Shown here in pieces: positions 1-7,301 of a stretch of DNA of 14,243 nt. A model generated the notes under the pieces. The model was not told where the DNA came from. It saw nothing but the letters and a program-made list of their open reading frames with translations, and searched no databases. Each line of letters starts with the position of its first letter. Position 1 is the first letter of the stretch. The stretch is taken from NCBI GenBank assembly GCA_050696075.1, contig JBOGUF010000179.1:1-14243 (forward strand), given 5' to 3'. The stretch comes from JBOGUF01 sp050696075. Its GTDB lineage: Bacteria > Chloroflexota > Chloroflexia > Thermomicrobiales > UBA6265. Both the position numbers and the translations under genes were made by a program.

Positions 1-127
1 GGCGGAGGTTGGCGGGAGAACCGGTCAGGTAGTTGTCGAGGACGGTGACGGCGTGGCCGGCGGCGAGCAGGCGGTCGACGAGGTGACTGCCGATGAACCC
101 AGCCCCGCCAGTGACCAGAATGTGCAC
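1..127 (-). CDS. NAD-dependent sugar-nucleotide epimerase/dehydratase, N-terminal part only (runs off left edge)
   Basis: The 42 visible residues begin MHILVTGGAGFIGSHLV. This is the first beta strand and the GxxGxxG dinucleotide-binding loop of an extended short-chain dehydrogenase. It is followed by a VTVLDNYLTGSPANL stretch, in which the Asp after the second strand is the residue that normally binds the adenosine ribose of NAD. The family converts nucleotide sugars (4-epimerases, 4,6-dehydratases, UDP-glucuronate decarboxylases). The DNxxTG motif is common to several of these, so the substrate cannot be assigned. The GTG at 127 is chosen because AAGGAG lies 9 bases upstream (137-142). A TTG at 133 is also in frame but only 3 bases from that site. 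The gene follows the polymerase gene after a 59-base gap and is the last visible gene of the leftward operon. The rest lies outside the window. Confidence 0.85.
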   Translation of the reverse strand, partial: MHILVTGGAGFIGSHLVDRLLAAGHAVTVLDNYLTGSPANLR

Positions 128-186
128 GGTCAAGCGCTCCTTACCATAGTCGAATGCAGTTTCGGAACTCCCCAACCGCAAACCGG

Positions 187-1650
187 TCAGGCACGAACAT
201 TCTCGCGTCCACCGAATGGCGCCGGTTGCGGGGAGCGTCCAGCGCGCGGCGCGGCAACCAGCGGGCGGTGGTCATGGTTGCGCGCACCGGCGAGCGACCG
301 GATCGCGTGCGGTGTGATTACCGCCAGCAGCGCCGGCGTCAGCCAGATGTATCGGTCCCACAGGGCGTTGTGAAACACCCCCGCGACGAGGTAGCCGATG
401 AAGCTGGCGCTGAATCCAATGAGCAGCATCGACGGGGGGTCCACGAACGGGCTTCGCGCCAGGAAGGCACGGATCGGCAGGTTCAGCAGCGCGACGATGA
501 TGATGGCGAACCCGGCGAGGCCGAAGATACCGGCCGCGGCCCAAACCTGGAGGTAGATATCGTGCGCGGCGAGGGCTTCCGCGAAGCCCGTGCCGGTAAT
601 GGGGTGCTCCATGATCCGCTCGAGGCCGAGGCGTAACTCCTCCCGCCGGGCGGCGTCGCTGCCCAGGACTCCCCGCGTCACCGTGCGATCGTCGCTTCCG
701 ATGAGCCTGGACACGGCGTTGCCCGCGGGCAGATCGACGAGGCCGCTGAAAATGAGGACGGCCGCCGCGATGGTCGCGGCGACAATGCCCCCAGCAATCG
801 CCATGCGCCGGGTCAGGACCGCCATCGCGATCAGCACCAAGACGAAGGCGATGAGGCCGGCCCGAGACCCGCTGATGAGCAGCCCACCCACCAGGAGGGC
901 GCACGCGGCGAGACCGAGCCAGCGCGCGAGTCCGCGGGACAGGAGCGTCAGGACGACCGCGGGGCCGATGGCGAGGGCGCAGGTGAGCGCGAGGTGGTTC
1001 GGATGGGTGGTCAGCCCATCGGCTCGCCCATCGTGGTAAAAGGTCCCCGACTCGCCGACGGCAACGACCGCGCTGGCCGTCACTGACGCGACCCACAGCC
1101 AAGCAATGCGGCGAATCTCGTCCACGCTGGGGTTCCACAACGCAAAGAGAATGGGAAGCAGGACCGAGGCGATCGAGAATCGCGTGAGTTGAGCGAGACT
1201 CAGCGCCGGGTCGCCGGAGACCGCCGTCCCGGCGAGTCCACCCAGCACGATCAGCAGCGTTCCTCCCGTCAGCCATTTCACCGCCGCCAGGCGCTGCTTG
1301 GCATGGAGGAGCAGCCCGGGGAGCAGAATCAGGCCGGCGGTGAACAAGAAGAAGTCGCTAAGCGCGACCGACGCGGACAGGCGGACGCTGTTCATGCCCA
1401 AGGTGGCAGCGGCGGCGGCGAGCGCCACCGCCGAGAGCCCACGCGTGCCGAACCGATGCACGACAAACAGCGCGACCAGGGCTGCCGCTGCCACGGCCAC
1501 CAGCACACCGGTAGCCACCAACGATAGGCGGGTGACGAGCATCCCCGCCACGGCGGCGCCGCCAACCGCCGCCCCGAGCACGGCGCCGTGTGACGCCTTC
1601 GCGCTGGCCATCCGCCCAGGTCCACTTTGGAACGAGTGGGTCAGGCGCAT
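187..1650 (-). CDS. wzy: O-antigen polymerase / ligase family membrane protein (Wzy- or WaaL-like)
   Basis: A 487-residue protein that is hydrophobic nearly throughout, with about a dozen candidate membrane helices, as expected for the O-antigen ligase/polymerase family (Wzy_C, PF04932). Family signatures are THPNHL near residues 215-220, the GSRAGL motif at 261-266 at the start of a helix, and a large extracytoplasmic loop around 305-368. That loop ends in HPITGTGF and HDIYLQVWAAAGIFGL, the latter matching the usual (H)N-x-YL...GxxGL region. In a Wzx/Wzy pathway it would polymerise lipid-linked repeat units on the outer face of the membrane; a WaaL-like ligase role cannot be excluded. The start is ATG 1650, which shares its A with the TGA of the preceding glycosyltransferase (TGATG). 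An in-frame start at 1749 would overlap that gene by 100 bases and adds a non-family N-terminus. The last 35 or so residues are a polar cytoplasmic tail. Confidence 0.85.
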   Translation of the reverse strand: MRLTHSFQSGPGRMASAKASHGAVLGAAVGGAAVAGMLVTRLSLVATGVLVAVAAAALVALFVVHRFGTRGLSAVALAAAAATLGMNSVRLSASVALSDFFLFTAGLILLPGLLLHAKQRLAAVKWLTGGTLLIVLGGLAGTAVSGDPALSLAQLTRFSIASVLLPILFALWNPSVDEIRRIAWLWVASVTASAVVAVGESGTFYHDGRADGLTTHPNHLALTCALAIGPAVVLTLLSRGLARWLGLAACALLVGGLLISGSRAGLIAFVLVLIAMAVLTRRMAIAGGIVAATIAAAVLIFSGLVDLPAGNAVSRLIGSDDRTVTRGVLGSDAARREELRLGLERIMEHPITGTGFAEALAAHDIYLQVWAAAGIFGLAGFAIIIVALLNLPIRAFLARSPFVDPPSMLLIGFSASFIGYLVAGVFHNALWDRYIWLTPALLAVITPHAIRSLAGARNHDHRPLVAAPRAGRSPQPAPFGGRENVRA

Positions 1651-2648
1651 CACGATGAGTTCCGAGGCGGCGCCCACGCTATGCGCGAGGGTCGTAGCCG
1701 GCGTAGAATCGCGCCCGGCAGCGCGAGGATCCGTTGCCGTGTGGTCCACGGCATGAAACCCCCGATCGCGTCGTAGACGCCTTCCTTCGCGGCACTCTGA
1801 CGGACACCGGCCGGCAGACCGTATGCGCCGCGGGAATCAATCGGCGCCTGCTGGGTCGCCAGCGCGAGACGGTGATGCGATCCGCTGCCATCCAGGCCGG
1901 TGTTGACGACGAGCGTGCGCGGCGGAAAGAGAGCGAGCCCGCGATGGATGAAGACGCTGTAGTACCAGCGAATTGCCCAGGAGTCGAGCCCGCGCCGCAT
2001 CTGGAGCGCCAGCAGCTTGCTGAAGGTGCACCGGCCGTCGAGATCGAACCGCTTCCGTTCGCGGCGGTCCCGCAGGAGGTCCTGCCAGCCGCGCGCGTCG
2101 GGGTCATAGAGATCCCAGGCGCGCTTCCAGGTGCCCCATCCCCACGAGTCCGTGATCGGCAGCAAGAGCGCCTCGCTGCTCTCACGCAGGGCGGGGACAT
2201 CGTACATATGGCCGCACACTTGCATGACGCGGGGTTGGTCCTCGAACCGCCGCAACCCCTCGTTCAGGAAGTGCAGAAAGGTCGGGGCCACGACCAGATC
2301 GTCCTCGACGACGATGACCTTACCGTACCGGTCGCAGAGTTCTGTCACCCCGGCCACGATCGACGCGGCGAGTCCGAGATTGGTCTCCCGCTCAACGAAC
2401 GTGGCGCGATCGCCCAGCAGGTCGCGGGCCATCGCGCGGGTTGCTTCGACCGCGGGCCAGTCGCGCTCCCGCCGCGGACCATCGGCATAGACGTAGAGCG
2501 GGCTGTCGGCAAAACCGGGGCACGCCGCCAGGCTCATGATCGTCTGGCGGGTGTGGTCGGCCCGCTTGTAGATGAAGAGGGCGATGGGCGCCCAGGTATC
2601 GAAGGATCCGTCTAACATCTTCCTCTCGATCACAACGCGCTCGCTCAT
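1650..2648 (-). CDS. Glycosyltransferase, GT2/GT-A-like, with SWGWGTW and NxGxDGSGSH motifs
   Basis: A 332-residue soluble protein with a GT-A type fold pattern. It opens with APIALFIYKRADHTRQTI (about 20-37), a typical first strand and helix of family-2-like enzymes. This is followed by VIVVEDDLVVAP at 111-122, whose EDD (115-117) is the expected metal/nucleotide-binding acidic motif. Later come TDSWGWGTWKRAW at 166-178 and VVNTGLDGSGSHH at 248-259, both characteristic of a group of bacterial sugar transferases often annotated as GT2 or HlpA-like. It probably adds a sugar to the lipid-linked repeat unit at the inner face of the membrane; donor and linkage are unknown. The ATG at 2648 overlaps the flippase stop as ATGA, and its own TGA overlaps the polymerase ATG. 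A longer reading frame extends far upstream, but only as an out-of-frame shadow of the flippase gene. Confidence 0.85.
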   Translation of the reverse strand: MSERVVIERKMLDGSFDTWAPIALFIYKRADHTRQTIMSLAACPGFADSPLYVYADGPRRERDWPAVEATRAMARDLLGDRATFVERETNLGLAASIVAGVTELCDRYGKVIVVEDDLVVAPTFLHFLNEGLRRFEDQPRVMQVCGHMYDVPALRESSEALLLPITDSWGWGTWKRAWDLYDPDARGWQDLLRDRRERKRFDLDGRCTFSKLLALQMRRGLDSWAIRWYYSVFIHRGLALFPPRTLVVNTGLDGSGSHHRLALATQQAPIDSRGAYGLPAGVRQSAAKEGVYDAIGGFMPWTTRQRILALPGAILRRLRPSRIAWAPPRNSS

Positions 2649-3994
2649 CCGTCGCCGATCCATCGCGAAGCCCACGGCGTCCGGCGGGTGGCCAGGCGGG
2701 GCTCCGGCTCGCGGCCGGCGACGATGATCGCCGCCAGAACGATGAGACCGCACAGGGAGGCACTCAACAGGGCTACGGCGACTCCGGCCAGCTCCCACCG
2801 GGGCGTCAGCACGACGAGGGCGGGCACGAGCCAGATCCAGGAGGCGACCTCCGCGACCGTGATGGCGGTCGGGTTGCCCATCCCACGCAGCCCTTCCCCC
2901 AGGATGCGCCGCGCACCGCCGACGACCGAGCCGGCGAGCAAGATCTGGGCCGGAACGACGGCGTCGCGGAACTCGGCGCCGAAGAGCAGCGGCACCAGTT
3001 CGCGCGCGGCTGCCATGAGGACCGCCGCGATCAGGAGCGAGCAGCCGACGGTGGCCCAGAAGAAGCGCCACATCGAGCGGCGGGCCAGCCGGTCGTCCGG
3101 CTGGCTGGCGATGTACGGAAACGCCACGGTGCCGACGCTGCCGGCGACGAAGCGGGGAAGGTTGGTAAAGGCCAGCGAGGCGACGTAGAGCCCCAGGGCG
3201 GCGGGCGAAAGAAAGAGGCCGACGACGGCTTGGTCGAGCCGAAAGGTCTCCAGCGGCGAGGCGGAGCCGACGAACCCCTTGGCTCCAAACCGAAACAGGT
3301 CGGCGCGCGGCGGGATAGTGACAGGCTCCTGGCCGCGGGGCAGCCGGCGCAGCGTCAGCGCGATCGCGGCGATGGCCGTGACCAGATGTGCCGCCGCCCA
3401 GCCGACCGCGACGGCCGGCAGCCGGTCCTCGTCGAGGAGGAAGATCGGCGCCAGCGCCAGGCCATACAAGATGAGCGGGACGAGCCGCAGCGTGTTGATG
3501 GCGCCGAAATGCTGGAGTCCCTTGAGGATGGCCAGGCCGTAGTTGAAGGCGAGGTAGGCGGGAGTCACCGCCAGCGTCACTAATCCGGCGATCTGCACGG
3601 ATCGGTCCTCGTCGCGCGCCAGCAGCCAGAACCCGGCAATATGCACGAGACAGCAGAAGAGCGTCTGGGTGGCGATCGGCCACGCCATCGTCCGCAGGAT
3701 GCCGGCGGCGGAGCGGCGATCCCTGGCGATCCAATAGGTCAGGGCATCCTGCACGCCGAAGAGCCCGACCTGGGTGATGACCACGGGGAGCAAGGCGAAG
3801 AGGGCGAGGTGACCCCGGTTGGTCGGGCCGAGCAGGCGGACGGCGAGGACGCCGCTGATGACCAGGAGCGCCTGGGCCGCGAAGGCGGTCGCCAGGGAGC
3901 CGGTCGCCGAACCGGCGATGGCCGGGAGCCGGAGCCGGCCCCAAGCGCCGGCGGGCGCGGCGTCCCTGGGCGCGTTCAGCGCTGGCGGTTTCAC
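2645..3994 (-). CDS. wzx: Polysaccharide flippase (Wzx/RfbX-like, MOP superfamily)
   Basis: A 449-residue polytopic membrane protein. Its hydrophobic segments are regularly spaced from residue 25 onward and are separated by short basic loops, a layout that fits the 12-14 helix MOP flippases. Family-like features include a first helix followed by VLAVRLLGPTNRGHLAL (about 50-66), LDQAVVGLFLSPAALGLYVASLAF near the middle, and LVPLLFGAEFRDAVVPAQILL toward the C-terminus. These correspond to the usual GxxxGxY and LLFGxxF(xx)A regions of Wzx and related transporters. It would flip undecaprenyl-linked repeat units across the cytoplasmic membrane before polymerisation by the downstream Wzy-like protein. 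The start is GTG 3994, which overlaps the TGA of the preceding methyltransferase (GTGA); the upstream reading-frame extension is a shadow of that gene. Confidence 0.88.
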   Translation of the reverse strand: MKPPALNAPRDAAPAGAWGRLRLPAIAGSATGSLATAFAAQALLVISGVLAVRLLGPTNRGHLALFALLPVVITQVGLFGVQDALTYWIARDRRSAAGILRTMAWPIATQTLFCCLVHIAGFWLLARDEDRSVQIAGLVTLAVTPAYLAFNYGLAILKGLQHFGAINTLRLVPLILYGLALAPIFLLDEDRLPAVAVGWAAAHLVTAIAAIALTLRRLPRGQEPVTIPPRADLFRFGAKGFVGSASPLETFRLDQAVVGLFLSPAALGLYVASLAFTNLPRFVAGSVGTVAFPYIASQPDDRLARRSMWRFFWATVGCSLLIAAVLMAAARELVPLLFGAEFRDAVVPAQILLAGSVVGGARRILGEGLRGMGNPTAITVAEVASWIWLVPALVVLTPRWELAGVAVALLSASLCGLIVLAAIIVAGREPEPRLATRRTPWASRWIGDG

Positions 3995-4656
3995 GCGACC
4001 GCCTCGACATAGAGGGTCTCTGGGCGCCGTCCGTCGCTGTCGGGCGAGGGGCGCAGGGCTCCCTCGCCGAAGCACGAGCGTGCCACGCCGGTAAATCCGG
4101 TTTCCTTCAGCATCACCGCCAGGGTCTCGAAGTCGTAGACGGAGCGGTGGCCGTAGAAGTAGAAGATCTCGGCCAAGGCCAGGGCGCGGGTCGGCCGCCC
4201 CGGTCGGACCTGCTCGATGATCGGATCCTGCCCCAGGTAGGCACGAACGTAGCGATCGAGGTCGGGCACACCGATCCGAAAAATGCCGCCCGGCACGAGC
4301 ACGCGCCGGCATTCCGCCAAGAGCGCCATTGCCCCGTCGAGCGGGATGTGCTCGAAGAGATGCTCCGAAAAGACCGCGCTTGCCGAATTGTCCGGGAAGG
4401 GCAGGCCACGGCGCAGGTCCCAGCGCAGGTCGAGTCGTCGTCCGGGGCGATTGAGATCGATATTGACCCACCCATCGAGGTATGAATCGGCGCAGCCAAG
4501 GTGGAGCTTGAGGGAGGCCGCGGCAGCGGCGAGCTTACGCGCCCGCCGCTGCTCAACCGGGGCGACGGCGGTGGTTAACCAGTTCTTGGCGAGTTCGCGC
4601 GCCGGACGACGCGCGGTCCAGGGCCGGTACTGGTCGTCTAGGTACTGAGCAATCAT
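3991..4656 (-). CDS. Class I SAM-dependent methyltransferase (Methyltransf_11-like), atypical motif I
   Basis: A 221-residue protein with the layout of small SAM-dependent methyltransferases found in surface-sugar clusters. Motif I is LKLHLGCADSYLDGWVNID (49-67), with a terminal Asp that would bind the SAM ribose. It is followed by DLRRGLPFPDNSASAVFSEHLFEHI (80-104), the acidic-loop/EHxxEH region, then ECRRVLVPGGIFRIGVPDLDRYV (115-137). This order is typical of the group annotated as 'methyltransferase domain, predicted SAM-dependent'. In most relatives motif I reads LGCG; here it is LGCA, with Asp next. It presumably O-methylates a sugar of the glycan, though this is inferred from context. 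ATG 4656 overlaps the upstream methyltransferase stop as ATGA, and its TGA overlaps the flippase GTG. Confidence 0.82.
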   Translation of the reverse strand: MIAQYLDDQYRPWTARRPARELAKNWLTTAVAPVEQRRARKLAAAAASLKLHLGCADSYLDGWVNIDLNRPGRRLDLRWDLRRGLPFPDNSASAVFSEHLFEHIPLDGAMALLAECRRVLVPGGIFRIGVPDLDRYVRAYLGQDPIIEQVRPGRPTRALALAEIFYFYGHRSVYDFETLAVMLKETGFTGVARSCFGEGALRPSPDSDGRRPETLYVEAVA

Positions 4657-5432
4657 GCGCGTGGTGCTCCAGGTCCCGCATCGTGATCGGCCGCGGGTGC
4701 GCGGCCGGCCGTGATGATGTAGTGGGTCGCCAGGTTCTTGTGCTCGCCCCGGACGGCCCAATTCTCGTAGGCGAGGTAGAGTTTCTGGATTGGGGGCGAG
4801 AAACCGAAGTAGACGGCACCGATCGAGATTGGCACGATTTCGGTCGCGTGCCACGTCGCCAGCATCTGCCGCAACGCGCCGTTCCGGCAGCGGTCGTAGT
4901 GCGCGGTGAAGACGGTTTTCGGGTCGCGGTGCAGGAGCCGCTTCATGAGGAGCTTCCCGAGGCGATCGGGGATGAGGCGGTTGAGGATAGCAAAGGCCGC
5001 GAAGGAGCCGGAGAGGAGCGCGACGAAGCGCCCGCCCGGCGCGAGGTAGCGGTGGATATTGGCGATGGCGGTCTCCATCGGCTTGACATGTTCGAGCACC
5101 TGCCAACTGACGATCAAGTCGAATCGCCCGTCGAGGTCGGGGATGTGCGTCGTCACGTCCTTGGCCCAGGTCTCATCGTAGGAACCGGAGGGCGCCAGCG
5201 ACAGCTCCGTCGCGGAGACGTCGAGGCCGACGTAGTGGCACCCGGGCGGGCGTCGATCCGGGCCGAGCATTGGCCGCCTCCCCGCGCCGATGTCGAGAAT
5301 GCGGACGCCGGGCCGCAGGGCGCGCGCGACAAAGTCGTCAAACGGCTGGAAGGCGTTGCCGTGGTAGCGATCCGGGAGCCGGGAACCGCTTGTCGCCCCG
5401 CGCGTCCCGCCCTCCGCGGAGAGGGTGGCCAT
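4653..5432 (-). CDS. Class I SAM-dependent methyltransferase
   Basis: A 259-residue protein with clear class I motifs. Motif I is RILDIGAGRRP (44-54). The acidic end of strand two is HYVGLDVSATEL (66-77), with Asp71. RFDLIVSWQVLEHVKPM (103-119) is the motif IV/EHV region and APGGRFVALLSG (131-142) follows. The second half (150-259) is longer than in minimal methyltransferases and rich in aromatic and basic residues; it may dock a lipid-linked or polymeric acceptor. The target is not identifiable from sequence, and O-methylation of a glycan residue is inferred from location. The ATG at 5432 shares its A with the TGA of the FkbM-type gene (TGATG), and the gene ends in ATGA overlap with the next methyltransferase. 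An upstream in-frame extension is antisense-frame noise within the FkbM gene. Confidence 0.85.
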   Translation of the reverse strand: MATLSAEGGTRGATSGSRLPDRYHGNAFQPFDDFVARALRPGVRILDIGAGRRPMLGPDRRPPGCHYVGLDVSATELSLAPSGSYDETWAKDVTTHIPDLDGRFDLIVSWQVLEHVKPMETAIANIHRYLAPGGRFVALLSGSFAAFAILNRLIPDRLGKLLMKRLLHRDPKTVFTAHYDRCRNGALRQMLATWHATEIVPISIGAVYFGFSPPIQKLYLAYENWAVRGEHKNLATHYIITAGRAPAADHDAGPGAPRA

Positions 5433-6241
5433 CAGTCCGCCCTCCGCGCGCCGGGGCCGTCCGGCGTCAAGAGCCAGTGGTCCTGGCCGATGTGCTCGAA
5501 CCGGAAGGGGGGCAGCAGCCGTCGCGCCTCGGCCAGATCGTCGGCATTCATGAATTCGACGATCACCGCCGGCCGGTGGGTGGTAAGCAAGTTGACCCCG
5601 CCCCGGAGGACGTCGAGCTCGGCGAACTCGGCGTCGACCTTGACCACGTCGGGCGGGCCGAGGATCGCGCCGAGGTCGTCCAGGCCGCGGCAGGTCACCC
5701 GCTCGCCGTTGTCGCTTGCTGCCGTCGCCTCCCCGACCAGCGACCACATCACGGTCTCGGGATGGGCGTGCAGGAAGGCGTCCGCGCTCGTGGCGGCGAC
5801 GGCTTCGGCGTGGATGCTGACGTTGCTCGCGGCGTTGGCGGCAATGGAGCGCGTGAGCCGCTCCCGATTGAGGGTCATCGGTTCGAAGGCATGCACCTGG
5901 CCGCCCGGACCGACGATGCGGCTGGCAAGGAGGCTGAAGAACCCGGTGTGGGCGCCGATGTCCCAGAATATTGCCCCCGGTCGAAGCAGCCTGGTGAGCG
6001 TCTCTTGGACATGCAGCTCGTGCAGCCCGGTCCAGTAGTACTTTTCGCGCCCCGGCAGAATGTAGAGGCGGACCCCTTTGGCCGGACCCGAGCGGACGGT
6101 GACGAGCACCTGGCGGTCGGGAACCAGGCGGTTGACGACCGGCCGCACGACCCTGGTCAGGCGCGAGTCATGGTGCAACTTGTTGACGATCGGGCGGGGG
6201 ACCCAACCACTGACCGTGATGAGGAACTGCTCCAGACCCAT
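5432..6241 (-). CDS. FkbM-family SAM-dependent methyltransferase
   Basis: A 269-residue protein matching the FkbM-type methyltransferases (Methyltransf_21), which O-methylate sugars and polyketides. Motif I is IFWDIGAHTGFFSLLAS (91-107), followed by QVHAFEPMTLNRERL (115-129), where Glu120 is the SAM ribose ligand. The family-defining C-terminal block is VVKVDAEFAELDVLRGG (199-215). In most members this reads D-x-E-G-x-E; here the Gly is replaced by Phe (DAEFAE). The closing RPAVIVEF (223-230) is also typical. ATG 6241 is chosen because GGAG (6248-6251) lies 6 bases upstream. An earlier in-frame start at 6331 would run into the neighbouring gene and adds a non-conserved leader. It opens the translationally coupled block and is separated from the previous methyltransferase by 71 bases. 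Its substrate is unknown. Confidence 0.88.
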   Translation of the reverse strand: MGLEQFLITVSGWVPRPIVNKLHHDSRLTRVVRPVVNRLVPDRQVLVTVRSGPAKGVRLYILPGREKYYWTGLHELHVQETLTRLLRPGAIFWDIGAHTGFFSLLASRIVGPGGQVHAFEPMTLNRERLTRSIAANAASNVSIHAEAVAATSADAFLHAHPETVMWSLVGEATAASDNGERVTCRGLDDLGAILGPPDVVKVDAEFAELDVLRGGVNLLTTHRPAVIVEFMNADDLAEARRLLPPFRFEHIGQDHWLLTPDGPGARRAD

Positions 6242-6312
6242 ACCGTTCTCCAATCGGGTGATTCCTCGTCGCAGTGTACCGCCTGGCCCGGCAACGCCAC
6301 ACCAGGGGGCGG

Positions 6313-7278
6313 CTAATTGGTGCGCAGCCATAGGCTCGATGGGAAGTGTCCCGGCGCGTCGTTCGAGGCGGCGAGCCCGTCGACGAGGGGGAGGGGGTGG
6401 TAGTCGGTCAGCAGGGCGGCGAGCGCATCCGGATGGTCGTGATGCAACGCCGAGAGGCAGGCGAGGACGCCGAGGCGATCGTTGTTAGTCAGCAGGGCGA
6501 GCAGCAGGGGCGTTTCTTGCCAGCCGAAGTAGTCGAGGAGCGCCGTGGGCGGGTAGAGGTAGGGCAGGCAGACGTCGTGGATGTGGATGACGACTCCCGA
6601 CGGCAGGCGGGGGATGACGTCGAGGTAGATGCGCATCAATTCGGAGCCGACCTTGACGGCGTGGCTGGAGTCGATGAAGAGCAGGTCGCCGGATTGCAGT
6701 TGGGCGAAGACGGCGGACGGCACGGTCTGGCAGCGTTGCTCGACGTGAGTGACATCGGCGAGGGCGCGGAGCGCCGGCTTCGGGAAGGGTTCGATGCAGG
6801 TGATCCGCGACGGCGTCCGGCCCTCTCGCTCGTTGAGGGACGCGGCGTGGAGCATGCCGGCGGTGGAGGCCCCGCTGCCGATCTCGACGATGCGTGGCGG
6901 GGCGAGGGCGCGCACGATGCAGTGCACGACCTGCGATTCGATCGGACCGAATCCTGGGCCGTAGTGCTGCATCTCGCGGTGGAGGTGGAGCCCTGCCACC
7001 TCGTGGTAGTAGGGGCGGCAAATCTCGGCCAGCCAGGCCATCTGCGCGTCGAGGTCCCAGTGGATGCCGACGAGGGGAGCGCGCCCGACCCAGGCGTCCT
7101 TGTTCGCGCGCAGCCAGGCGTAGTCAGAAACAGGCGTGTAGTAATGCTTCGGCAGGAGGTGAACACCCAGCCGATCGAGCGCCATAAAGGTTCTGAACGA
7201 AAGCCCCTTCAGGCGGTCCTTGGCCGCCGATCGGCCCGCGCGCTGGTCCAGGGAGGCTTCGCCAATCACACGTGTCAC
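6313..7278 (-). CDS. Class I SAM-dependent methyltransferase (Methyltransf_24-like)
   Basis: A 321-residue protein. After a roughly 110-residue N-terminal helical region comes the SAM-binding core: RIVEIGSGASTAGML (129-143), RITCIEPFPKPAL (158-170) with Glu163 as ribose ligand, then DLLFIDSSHAVKVGSELM (198-215) and GVVIHIHDVCLPYLYP (228-243). The IDSSH...K..SE and HxHD motifs are characteristic of the Methyltransf_24 group, in which His/Asp residues are thought to bind a metal and the acceptor hydroxyl. This makes a sugar O-methyltransferase likely, but the acceptor is unknown. GTG 7278 has GGAG 4 bases upstream (7283-7286) and lies 23 bases after the epimerase stop. A second in-frame GTG at 7269 is possible. 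It is the first of four consecutive methyltransferase genes. Confidence 0.85.
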   Translation of the reverse strand: MTRVIGEASLDQRAGRSAAKDRLKGLSFRTFMALDRLGVHLLPKHYYTPVSDYAWLRANKDAWVGRAPLVGIHWDLDAQMAWLAEICRPYYHEVAGLHLHREMQHYGPGFGPIESQVVHCIVRALAPPRIVEIGSGASTAGMLHAASLNEREGRTPSRITCIEPFPKPALRALADVTHVEQRCQTVPSAVFAQLQSGDLLFIDSSHAVKVGSELMRIYLDVIPRLPSGVVIHIHDVCLPYLYPPTALLDYFGWQETPLLLALLTNNDRLGVLACLSALHHDHPDALAALLTDYHPLPLVDGLAASNDAPGHFPSSLWLRTN

Positions 7279-7301
7279 CTATCTCCGCGACGGGCGAGGA
7301 C

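Noticed and set aside
4683..6038. A 451-codon rightward frame opposite the methyltransferases
   Set aside because: It is antisense to three genes with intact SAM-binding motifs, and its product has no recognisable domain.
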